A stretch of DNA of 64,000 bases, from NCBI RefSeq assembly GCF_027942865.1, contig NC_134527.1, positions 1,810,748 through 1,874,747 of the forward strand, read 5' to 3'. Below are positions 1 to 11,600 of this stretch, in pieces. This stretch comes from Odontesthes bonariensis (lineage: Eukaryota > Chordata > Actinopteri > Atheriniformes > Atherinopsidae). The first letter of the stretch is position 1, and each line of letters begins with the position of its first letter. Both the position numbers and the translations under genes were made by a program. Below the pieces are notes generated by a model that did not search any database, was not told where the DNA came from, and saw only the letters and a list, made by a program, of their open reading frames with translations.

Positions 1-850
1 TCCTTTCATGCCGTCAAGACATATGGCAGAAGATGACATTGCGAGAGACCATTGTCCCAAAAAACCCTCTGGTTTACAAGTTCCAATCTGCGAGGGGCAG
101 AGAAGTCCAAGCTCAAGGTTGGAACAGGAAACTCAAAACATGGCGGCAGGAACGTCACTTCCGGCTGCCACCGCTGCTGCCCTGTTAGTGGAAGCCAACG
201 CTGATCATTCACTCACTGACTCAAGTGTTTTCTTGTTTTTTTTTTATGTTTTTCTTTCTGTGTAAAGGTCTTATTCACAAACGCAAAACGTAATAATAAT
301 AATAATAATAATAGAATGATAATACTAATTTCCTTTAACACAGTCTTCACAAATGGGATCATATACATATAAATACATATATTTACATACAGTGAACACA
401 CATTTGACAATCAGAGTCAAGATGACTGAACATAGGAGCAGGTGTAGAATATTTATTTATATTTATATTTAATAGCTTATATGAATAGTTGTTTTAGTCA
501 CCATTTAAAACAAACCACACTTTTAGCCCATCTGGTTGAAAGAGGAACTTTTGGGACCTCTAATTTCTGGTTATAAAACTGAAAGGTTGGAAAGATGAGA
601 AACCTTAGTCTGAGGCTTGAAGAGAGGCCAACCACTGGGCTCAAAACTCTTCTTAGTGCTATATTCCTAACAGACAACGGAGCAACAGAGGCTCTAAATC
701 AGCCTTAACGTCTGCCTAAGTTGTAGAGCAGCTGGAGTTTGGAGTGAGTGAACAACCATTTGCTTGCTTGCAGCAAACAGCAGTTGCACATCAATGCAGC
801 AGTTTGAAAAGAAGAAAATTGAGCTCTTTCTAAATATCAATAATGAGCAT
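1..850. repeat. Inverted copy of a dispersed segment also at 26022-28075
   Basis: This stretch is the reverse complement of 26022-28075, apart from a transposon inserted in the other copy at 26771-27967. Matching landmarks are the first bases of the window against 28050-28075, the central part against 26640-26760, and 764-848 against 26022-26110. The window edge cuts the copy. The same sequence follows a BED-finger hAT fragment at 25466, so it may be part of a larger decayed transposon; that is inference. No host gene is visible in it. A short ATA microsatellite lies at 290-314. Confidence 0.75.
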
Positions 851-1593
851 AAAATATATAAATATAAAAAAAATCACCCCGAGGAGGTGGGGTTTTGTAT
901 CAGATTAGCCAATAGCATAATCAAAGTCAAGTTTATTTTGTATAGCACATTTCATGTACAAAACAATTCAAAGTGCTTTACAAACAATTCATAGCATAAT
1001 CATATTTTACAAATTTATCCAGTCAGAGCTGTCAAAATAATTCCACGAAGGGCAACAATTTTATCGCCCCAAACCTAAACTGAGGCAGTTACTCTCAACT
1101 GGCAGCATTTTTCTCCATGACAGCAGGCAGAAGGACAACCCAGATGAGACCGTCCCAACTCTGGAAGATCTCTCCTTCAAGACCTATTCGAGGGCAGAAC
1201 TTTGATGGGGAAGCTTCGGGTGAAAGAGTTGGGCCTGGATCAACCTGACCTCGCTATCAAACAGCCGGCAAGCGAGGAGGGAAAGTGCAACCCAGTCTCA
1301 CAGAAAAACGTGCAATAGCTACGTTGGTCCACAAGGGAAAACCCTAAAATTGTGACAATACCACGTTTTATTTGGCCAATTCAGTTACATTACTTTGCGA
1401 CCAGGTCACGTGACTATCAAGTTTCCCTCAGCTAAAAAAAGAAAATGGCCGACTGTCGACCTTTTTTCTGTGAAAGACACAACATTTTAAGAAAGCATCT
1501 GCATTTGTACGCATTTCGATGGCATTTCTAGAGAGAACTATGCATCATATTTTCATAATATTCGTTCAGAGGATGAAGACGATCTTTCGTTGT
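851..1593. other. Gene-free stretch with a LINE-like tail at about 915-1010
   Basis: No host gene is recognisable. At 915-1010 there is the motif pattern of a teleost LINE or SINE 3' tail (AAGTTTATT followed about 40 bases later by AAAGTGCTTTACA), a pattern that recurs at 24617-24760. The rest, including an unidentified moderately GC-rich stretch at 1080-1330, shows no open frame of note. Confidence 0.4.
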
Positions 1594-2050
1594 GATTTTT
1601 TGCTAAAATTCCTTGTTAGTTATTTGTTTAGAATATTTTTGGTAATTGGGTCACACCGGGCACCTGAAGCTATTTGTGTAGGTGGGCACCTGGAGTCCCA
1701 GCATGCACCTGGGTGGGCCAATGGTTTTTTACTTGATTGTAGTGGCCATTTGTCCATAAAAAACAAATTAAACTTAAATCAAAAGGCCACTGATGCATCA
1801 TGGGAAATGTGGTTTAACGCAGGCAAAAGAAGATGAATGTCCAAGATGAATTCTTGCATTTTCTGATTATTTATTTCAAAACAATAAAACAAAGAAAAGA
1901 ACAAAGAACACCTGCTGCTCTCTCCTTTTCCCTGGTAAAAAACACATTGGCCCACCCAGGTGCATGCTGGGACTCCAGGTGCCCAGTGTGACCCAATTAC
2001 CAAAATATCCTAAACAAATAACTAACAAAGAATATTAGCAAAAAAATCTG
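1594..2050. repeat. Foldback element with arms of about 115-145 bp
   Basis: Bases 1594-1738 are complementary to 1934-2050. Both arms carry the blocks GGTAATTGGGTCACAC and GGACTCCAGGTGCC, or their complements. The left arm holds about 30 extra bases. The layout is that of a MITE or foldback transposon. No target duplication was resolved, so the superfamily is open. Confidence 0.6.
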
Positions 2051-2161
2051 ATCTAAATAAAGCACTGAAATGAATCAAATAAAGTTACTCATAATTAGCT
2101 AATTCAATTTACAACCAGAACCAAAAAACTGAAACTAACTTTACAAATAGCTCCTACAGTA

Positions 2162-2167
2162 TTTATT
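2162..2167 (-). terminator. Candidate polyadenylation signal of wdr91
   Basis: AATAAA reads on the minus strand about 350 bases past the wdr91 stop codon at 2519-2521. It is the closest such hexamer I noticed, but other TTTATT runs lie nearby (about 1868), so the assignment is tentative. Confidence 0.3.
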
Positions 2168-2518
2168 ACTTGGTGTGTGTCAACTATCTCTATTTCATGC
2201 TTTATCCCAGTTTTATGTTTATAAATGTAAAGAAGTTGATAATTCTGTATATTGAAGCTTTGAGTCTGTCAGCCTGTTAAGAAGTTATTTTTTTCCTTAC
2301 TGGAATGCAGTTTTTAGAAGAAAAAACAACAATCAGAGCTCAGATGTGACTTTCAGTCGGATTTTAATGCCGATTCCAACATGGCAACACATTGATACGT
2401 TTCCACGGTTACTATCTCATGAAACAGATGCTGCACCAGTTACTCCGGAGGGTTAATCAGTTTAACTCAAACTCTGATAACCTCTGACTCCTTCAGGTTT
2501 CCTCTTCTGGGTCCTCAG

Positions 2519-2683
2519 TCACGACTTCTGCGCCAGGAGCGTGCTCAGTTTGATCTTTCCATCCATGGAGGCCGTCAGACAGGTGCCGCAGTCCACCGCC
2601 GAGCTCCAGTCGACCGTCACCACCGGCGCTTTGTGCCCGCCCAGAGACAGCACCCTCTCCAGGGCTGGCTCCCCATTGGTCAA
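2519..2683 (-). CDS. wdr91: wdr91 coding exon 17 (last)
   Basis: It encodes [19 protein letters not shown] through [18 protein letters not shown] and the stop. Human ends in the near-identical LTTLLAHKA. Confidence 0.96.
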   Translation of the reverse strand: MTNGEPALERVLSLGGHKAPVVTVDWSSAVDCGTCLTASMDGKIKLSTLLAQKS

Positions 2684-5600
2684 CTGGAAGATGGAGAGCA
2701 GGCAACATGTAAACAGATCAGAAACAAATGTTTGCTCAAAATATACAAAAAATCTAGGGCTGGGCAACGATTAAAATGTTTAATCTAATTAATCACATGA
2801 TTTCCCTGATTAATCGCGATTAATCACATTTGTACGCAAAATCCAAAAATGAATCCAAAAGTAGTGTATAGCTTTTAGCATTTAGCTTTATTTTAAATGT
2901 GCTGCCATATGAATGAAAGTGCCATAACATTTGTTGTGCAAACACACTTTTAACATCAGCATCTTTCTGTAGTTTTTATGTAGAAGCCTCGCTCCACTGT
3001 CTGTTTCCTTGAATGACTTGCTGCTATCAGTTGTGTGTTTTGCCTTTAAGTGATATTTTAGACTGGAACTACTACGCTGAGAAGACAATTCAACTTGGCA
3101 GAGTTTACAGATGACTTTGGTTCTGTCGACTCCGCCGTCTGGAAGAACTTTAAAATGAAAATGGCCGAGTAAAAGTTCCGTACCCTTCTCCAGGTTTGGT
3201 GGATCCAAAGATTACTTTCTTTTCCTGTTCCACAGCAGACAGCAGCAGACTTTTACAGAATAAAAGCCTGTGAGTAGCAGACTTTTACAAAATAAAAGCC
3301 TGTGAGCAACAGACTTTTACAAAATAAAAGCCTGTGAGTAGCAGACTTTTACAAAATAAAAGCCTGTGAGCAACAGACTTTTACAAAATAAAAGCCTGTG
3401 AGTAGCAGACTTTTACAATAATAAAATAAATAATAAAACAGGGGGGGTCCGTGGCGTAGTGGGCTGAGCAGCCGCCCCATGTACAGAGGCTATAGTCCTC
3501 GCTGCAGCTGGCCCCGGTTCGACTCCCGCATCGGACCGCCCTGTGCTGCGTGTTGTTCCCCCTCTCTCTGCCCCCTGCTTCCTGTCTCTCTGAACTTTCC
3601 ATTAAAGGCTCAAAAGCCCCCCCCCCCCCCAGTTCTTTTTTTTTTAAACTGCGTTAATGCACGATAAAATATTTATCGGCGTTAAATAATTAACGAGTTA
3701 ACTCGCCCAGCCCTAATAAAAATTAAATAGATGTAATTAAAGGATAAGACCGGTTTTTTGACATTGGGCCCTTGATTTCACATTATAACATGATGTTCTA
3801 CTCACCCCTGCTTGTTGTTGGTCATTTGGAGCTGTTCCGAAGATATTCGCGAGGCGTCTGGCTGCTCTCTTGAGATATTCGGCCATGAAACGGTTTCCTA
3901 TGGGCAAGCTTATACAGGCACAAACTATGCTGTTTATAATTTATTAATTACTGTACACTAGCACTGATAACGTGGAGGTGCGTCGCTTACTTAAAAAAAT
4001 CCGGGTTACTAATTTTGAATTTTAGCCGAATGAATAAACAGGCAGCAGGTCTGTGGGCTGTCTGTGGCAGTAGCACGACGAGGACGTCAGTAACACCCAC
4101 TTTACGACAATAAAATCAAAATTACAATAACCCGGATTTTTTTAAGTAAGCGACGCACCTCCACGTTATCAGTGCTAATGTACAGTAATTAATAAATTAT
4201 AAACAGCATAGTTTGTGCCTGTATGAGCTTGCCCATAGGAAACCGTTTCATGGCCGAATATCTCAAGAGAGCAGCCAGACGCCTCTCGAATATCTTCGGA
4301 ACAGCTCCAAATGTTCAACAACAAGCAGGGGTGAGTAGAACATCATGTTATAATGTGAAATCAAGGGCCCAATGTCAAAAAACCGGTCTTATCCTTTAAC
4401 AGCTCTGTATGAATAAGAAAAAAACCTGATTACTTGATTTAAGTAGCCAAACATTTACAACTAGCTCAAATGCTGTCAAAGAAACGGTTAAGAGAAGAAG
4501 AAAGGTGTGTTAAGGCTGATGAGCGTGAGGTTAAACATACTCTGTATATGAGTCCTCCGCTGCTGGAACAGGACAAGACGTGTTGTTCCTCTGAGTCGAA
4601 GGCGAAGAGTCGACCCCTGGGAACCTGAACCTTTAGAAAAGTTCACAGAGAGTTCAGACACACTTTAAACATTAAACACTTTAAACTCATTTTATTCTCT
4701 TTCATTTTCCTGATTAATGATCAGATAAGATGAAATGATGTGATATGGAAAAGCTGGACCGTTTAGTTCCAGTTCATTTCTCTGATTAAATCGGTTGTTT
4801 TAAAAACCGAATCGGTCTGTGATGGAGGGAAGCAGCCGTTTCCACGGTAACGCCGGTCACCTGTTTGTATCCGCTGTACCCCGACAGGACGAAGGGCCCG
4901 GTGGCGTCCTGAGGTAGGATCTGCTCCGACTGCTTCACGCCGCAGCGGTGGATGTTCCACTGGATGAACTGAGCACACACGCACAGACATATAATAATAT
5001 AAATTATTATAATAATAATAAAAATTATTATATGTCTTCATTCAAACTGAAGACATTTAAAAGAAGGTTTTTTAAATCCCGCCTTCACACACCTTTCCAT
5101 CCTCCCCGATGCTGAAAACGGTGTTTTCATCGTAGCTGAACTCCACGCTGTAAACCTCTCCATCGTGAGCTCTCCAGCTCATAGCGCTTTCATAACGCTG
5201 CATATCTGCAGAAGGCACAGATTCAAATTCAGAGGACGGTTTCCTGACACGTCCATGTGCAAAGTCACAGGAAGATTTACACAAGTACAACTTTAGCATC
5301 TTAGATGCAAATATAAATCAAATATTTGACAGATTCTGTTGCAAAAGAAGTTCTCTCTACAAATCATTTGGTGAAAAACACAAATCCCAAAGATCTATTG
5401 TACAATATGCAGTTACAGCCTTTATCCTTCTTTTGATGATTCATTGTAATCTATCTTTGCACGACACACTATTTGTGTTAAATGCCTTAAATGCTGCGTA
5501 TGATGATGAATAATCATCATGAATAATCTGTGCTGGTTCAGTTAGGGAGAAGTTTTCTGTCCAAACACCGGCGGAGCTGCTCGTAACGTTGCTATTTCTC

Positions 5601-8600
5601 CGCTGTGATAAGAACGTGAAATATCAAGTGAGATCGGGGGACTGGTGTCCACAACTGAGCCCATTCTCTTAAAGGGATAGTTCGCCTCTTCTGACATGAA
5701 GCTGTGTAACATCCCATATCAGCAACATCATTTCTGAACATCTTCTTACCTCCTGCTGCGTCCTGTGAGCAGAGTTCCAGCCTCGTTTTGGTGTTGATGA
5801 AGGTAGTCCGGCTAGTTGGCTGGGGTTTAAAAAATAAAGCCTTTTGCTTCTCAGAACAATATGCGTTCAACAGAGTAATACATTTGCATCACAAAATGGT
5901 TCTCCAGGAAAAAGTCAGAGCTCACAATCTCTTGGCCCTATTTTCTCTCCCTTCGTATCACTGCCTGCTGTGCAGACCGAGCAGAGCGAGCAGTCCTCTG
6001 CTTCCGAGCAGCAAACACCGTAACAGGCGCGGCTGACGGCAGCAGGCAGTGATACGAAGGGAGAGAAAATAGGGCCAAGAGATTGTGAGGTCTGACTTTT
6101 TCCTGGAGAACCATTTTGTGATGCAAATGTATTATTTATTGTTTATTTATTATGTATTGTTTATTGTTTTTTGCACTTTAATAAAACATTACAAACAAGA
6201 GTATATCATATAAAAGAAAGAAATATAATAAAATAAATAAATATAATAAATATAATAAAATAAATAAATAAATATACAATAGATAATAAATGATAAGCTG
6301 CAATGAATCAGTGCTGGAGAGGTTAGAAACCCTGGGAGGGCTTATCCAGAACCTCACCATTAAGATAAATAAACTACATTAAATGTATCTTATCAGGATA
6401 AAACAACAAATGGATTAATGAGAGAGAGAAAAAAAAACTAAGAAAAAAAACAACATCACAAAAATCAATAATCAAGCAATGAATCGAGAAATAAATTACA
6501 ATAAATCAAAAGACTAAATTGTAATGGCAACTATAAACTACTAGTAATAAATTAATTAATAAATTACTCTGTTGAACGCATATTGTTCTGAGAAGCAAAA
6601 CGCTTTATTTTTTAAACCCCAGCCAACTAGCCGGACTACCTTCATCAACACCAAAACGAGGCTGGAACTCTGCTCACAGGACGCAGCAGGGGGTAAGAAG
6701 ATGTTCAGAAATGATGCTGCTGATATGGGATGTTACACAGCTTCATGTCAGAAGAGGCGAACTGTCCCTTTAACAGAGTCTCTGTGGACAGCTGTATGTT
6801 TAACAGATTGAGACGCTTCTGTCACACGGTGGTTCTTAGTGCTCAGACTCTGCTGATCTGCTGAATCTCCGCTCCCTGTAACATGAATAACTTGTCAGCA
6901 GGACGCAGCAGGGGGTAAGAAGATGTTCAGTAATGATGCTGCTGATATGGGATGTTACACAGCTTCATGTCAGAAGAGGCGAACTGTCCCTTTAAGGTTT
7001 AGACAGACTTTGAGATTTTTTGGAAACAGGTCTTTCCTGTCCTCAGTGTAAAGATATTTGGGGAGGATTGAGGGTCGGCACTGACCGAACAGTCGGATGA
7101 CTCCATCAGCAGCTCCGGTCACCAGAAGGTTTCCGTTGTGGTTGAAGGCCGTGCAGTTAATAGCTACTGGTTCAGGTTCCAGGGAGAACTGGAGCTGAGA
7201 AAAGGGAACAGCACACAGAGTAAAGCTAATGCAAAACATGCTCAAATCAATGCTACAATCAGGATGATCAGGTTCTAATTATGTCAGAACGTCATTATTA
7301 AGTTTATGATGTTATGTTATTAACTTATTTTTACTCTCTACATCTGTTTCTGCCACTTTCATTGTCATAAACTTTGTTTTGATCTTTTTTTCTGGAAGGT
7401 TTCCTCTCAGTCCCAGCCAGTCCAGGCAGAGGCCACCCTTCCTTTTTAATGAGCTGGCATAATATGGATGTAGAGTTTGGATTTAACTGGATACAACGAA
7501 CTGGACTGAATCGAATTATAATTGTATTATAATTAGGGCTGGGCGAATTAACTCGTTATTATCGCGTTAACGCATTGATTATTTAATGCCGATAATTATT
7601 TTATCGCACATTAACGCATTTTTTATTTATTTATTTTAAAAAAAATATATATAAAAAAAAAAAATCATTTTTGGGGGGGCTTTTTTGCCTTTAATGGATA
7701 GGAAAGTTCAGAGAGACAGGAAGCAGGAGGCAGAGAGAGGGGGAACGACACGCAGCACAGAAAACTACATAAAGATGCTGATGTTCAAAGTGTGTTTGCA
7801 CAACAAATGTTATGGCACTTTCATTCATATGGCAGCACATTTAAAATAAAACTAAATGTGACTAAATAAAACTAAAATATAGACTACTTTTGGATTCATT
7901 TTGGGATTATGCTAGCCTGGGAATTCCCATGCTGCTTTGCGCGCGATTTCATTCTCACTGCAAAGGCAGCCTGGAAACCACCGCCCTTATTTTTGCCTGA
8001 GTTAGGGAACCAATCACAGAACGGGGGGGGCAGCAAGACGATGACGACGTCTATGCGCGACACCGAAGCTAGTGTTAATCCAACATGGCAGCGGACACAA
8101 CGTTACCGTTCGATGCAGCCTTAGAAAGTGTTTTAAGTAGCTTAGAACGCAAGTTTACTTTTATTTTACTTTTTTTCTTCTTCTTCCTCGTCGAATTTCT
8201 GTCATCATCTGGTATAAGTGATACAATTGGCTATGAATCGTGCGCAAAGCAGCATGGGAAGAACCAGACGCCATTTGATAGACATTCGTAGCGCCCAATA
8301 AACGGCTCTAGGCATTCGTAAACCACGCCTCAAATACGAGAAAATGCACACCTAGTTCCCAGACCACCATCTCATCGAGATGTGGACGCGTCAGCCAGGC
8401 TAGGATTTTGCGTACAAATGCGATTAATCGTGATTAATCAGGTAAATCATGTGATTAATTTGATTAAATATTTCAATAGTTGCCCAGCCCTAATTATAAT
8501 TGTATTATAATCATAAAATATTATATATATTTGGATTTAATTAGATTAGTTTTTTCTTTGTTTGAAGTGCCTGTGAGCTGGCACTACATAAATAAACTGA

Positions 8601-11600
8601 GTTGAATAGAATTGAATCGTTGCTTAGCCACCTGCTGTTTGACAGTCTTGGTGTCCCAAAGCAGCAGCTGACCAGACACTGGAATAGGAAGCCGAGGAGC
8701 AGACTCAACATTTCCAGATCGGCTGAGAGCCGCGGCCGAGCAGACAAACGAAGAACCGCTGGGACTGCAAGCTAAAGACAGGATGCTGAGAGACAAAGAA
8801 AAGGGCCGTTACCAACAGATAGAACACCATTCTAAAAGCTTATTCTTATCCACTTGATCAAGTCAAAAAGTTTTAAACACAATTAAAATAAAATGTCTTC
8901 ACTGCTGTTCCTTCTTCATTCGATGTTTCTACATCAATTCAAAATGTGTTAAACATGCTAAACATTAGCACGCCGCTGTTGTTCCAAGCATGTTAGCATG
9001 CTAGCATTAGCTTTATTACATTCAGCGTGGTTTCTGTAAATAAAAACAAAACACAACACAAGTAAAGGCTGCACAACTCCATCTGTGTTTGAGCTTTTCT
9101 GCAACAGCTGGCATATATAATGAGTGGCTCACTTTTGACCCGCAAGACAACAGGAGGGTTAAGTGGGTTTTTGTGCCATTTTTTTCACTATGTGGATTTA
9201 TATTTGTACTCCCAGCATAACATGACTTTGAAGTAAAGTGATTTAATCCAAACAGGCAGGTTTACCGTGGATGAGTCTCATCAATGTTCATCTCATAGAG
9301 ATTCTTCTTTGCATCCGTATCGTAGAGTCGCACCGTGCCAACACCACTGCCTAGTAACAACTGACCACACACACATGCATTAGTCCAACTCTGGAATTAT
9401 GGTGCCTTCGGTTAGCATCGTGTTGCTAACTGTGAGCAACAATGTGAAAGGCTGTTTCCTTGATCAGGTTTAATAAATGCTCTTTGTGTCTTTACCAGCC
9501 TGTCCGGTTTGGTGGCCCACTCCAGAGACAACAGAGGGGACTTGGACATGATGGTGGCCTTGGTCTGCATGATGGGGTTGAACGACCACACCTGAGGAAG
9601 AGGAAGGCTTTATTTATGTTTCCGTTACAGTTAGCAGAATCTTTCTTTTCTATGTACTACAACTAAGGATGGGAATTGATAAGATTTTTATGATTCCAAT
9701 TCCATTTTAGATTCTGCTTAACGATTCGGTTCTTTGTCGGTTCCCTTATCGATTCTCATTTGGAGAAAAAGGACAACAAACCGTTCGATTAGCATCAACT
9801 TTGATTAGTTTAGAAGTAACACGAGTCCTGACCTTACAAACCCAACAACGGTGAGGTCCACATTGGTCTATCCTGGCCTGGGTAATTTAACTCTTCCTGC
9901 TCTGGTGAAAGGAGAAGCTGGAGGTAGAGGTGAACTGGGGGTAGTACCACCAGCCTCTGGCTCTGAGCCAGTCAGGCTCTGTCTCTCATGATTTCATCTA
10001 AATGTAATGCCTGAGAAGGCATTCATTTAGCCTTAACCGTTACTAACAGCAGCTTTTACTATCAGGCAAATGGTGCTAACATGATAGGCAGTGTTTGTTA
10101 GTTAGTTAGTTACCTGCAGTGTTAGCCGAGGACATGCTAACGTTGCTAACGTTGCTGGGTTCAGATTCACCAACGTTAGTCCGGAGCAGATCGAAAACGC
10201 GACATTCATTCATAGTTATTGCATGTTGGTAGTATTTCCTCCCTTTGGTGAAATATTCACTTTGCAAGTTGCCCTGTTGTCGTCTTTTTTAGGGATGTGT
10301 AACCAAACTTTTGAGCGTTTGTACCGCTTGGGCGCCATGTTTACTGTTGGCTGCTGGCTGCGCTGGACTCGCAACGCAACGCTGCGTGGTGACGTCATTC
10401 GCGCCCACTGGAATCGATAAGGGAATCGCTTGCAAAATCGCCAAACGATTCCAAGGAATTGAAACACTGGGAACCGGTTCTCAACAAGAACCGGTTCTCG
10501 ATTCCCATCCCTAACTACCACCCCGCCCCCCCCCCCCCCCCCCCCAAAAAAAAAAAAATCACCTTTATGACTCCGTCAACGTCCAAACTGGCAACCCGGC
10601 GACCAGAACAGTCGACCCTGGATATCAGCGTGAGAAAACAGGAGAGTTTTACCTTCTGATTTCATGTCTGATCTGGCTTCAGGCTGAGAGTGCAGAGGGC
10701 AAACCTGCAGTGCATGATGGAGGAGTGGTGCTCCCCGTACTCCTCCTGGCTGAGCTTGATGAACGGCTGCTCCGCTGAGAGGTCTCCCGCCTCTGCTGCC
10801 GCCCCACAGCTCCCGTTGTTCGAGGAGTCTGGAGGCTCGGCGGGGGTCTCGGGTGGCTCCCCATCCCCGGCCTCCCCTTTCCTCTCCGGTGTCTGCACAC
10901 AAAGGCAGGACAGCTTCAATCGATTGGAGAAGAGAGGTCATTTCTGGATTAAACGGAACAGCCTGGTGAGATGCACTAACCAGTGACACTAACCAGTAAC
11001 ACTAACCAGTAACACTAACCAGTAACACTAACCAGTAACACTAACCAGTGACACTAACCAGTAACACAATTAATTAGCCAAAGATGCTAATTGCTCTCAA
11101 GCTAGAAAGGCCAACTCAGTCATAAATGGGAAAAATGTCCAAATAAATAACCAACTGTCTCTGGTCTGTAACTTAGCATTGTTAGCATTAGCATTGTTAG
11201 CATTATAATTGTTAGCATTAGCATTGTTCTGGCAGGTGTGACAGCCCCTCTTTGTGTGAAGTTATGGTTCAGAGCATAAATATGTACGGAAGCCCAGAGC
11301 GGACGTGGTACGTATAAACTTTTTTTTGATGGTTTTCTCGAGATAACGAGTTAATTTAGAGATGGTTTTCGAGCTCACTCTCTTTCCTTGAACACTCATG
11401 ATCAGTTTCTCGGAGTTCTTAAAACCTTTCCAAGAACGGACTCAAGCTGAAAATGTCAGATTTAGGAGAACCCGACACAGATCAACACATCAGATTTTTA
11501 CTTCTGTCGAGGTCTAACAGCTGAAACTGCAGTTTGTTGTCTTGTAGAGATAACTTTCATACCAGCCGGCGTCCTTTAAGGAGACGGCCGGCTCGACTGC

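Larger units (their letters stand above)
2755..3715. mobile_element. Decayed hAT-type element, 961 bp
   Basis: The ends are TAGGGCTGGGC and its complement GCCCAGCCCTA, the ends of the better-preserved copy at 7534-8492. Inside are a BED-finger coding fragment on the minus strand, a 32-bp tandem repeat and a tRNA-like SINE. The flanking octamers do not match cleanly, so the insertion has decayed or been rearranged. It lies in a wdr91 intron. Confidence 0.75.

Noticed and set aside
3441-3560. A tRNA gene
   Set aside because: A- and B-box-like motifs are present, but the sequence continues into a SINE body and tail, and the stems do not form a proper cloverleaf.
2755-3715. Exact 8-bp target duplication for this hAT copy
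   Set aside because: The flanks AAAAAATC and ATAAAAAT are both A-rich but do not match, so no duplication is claimed.
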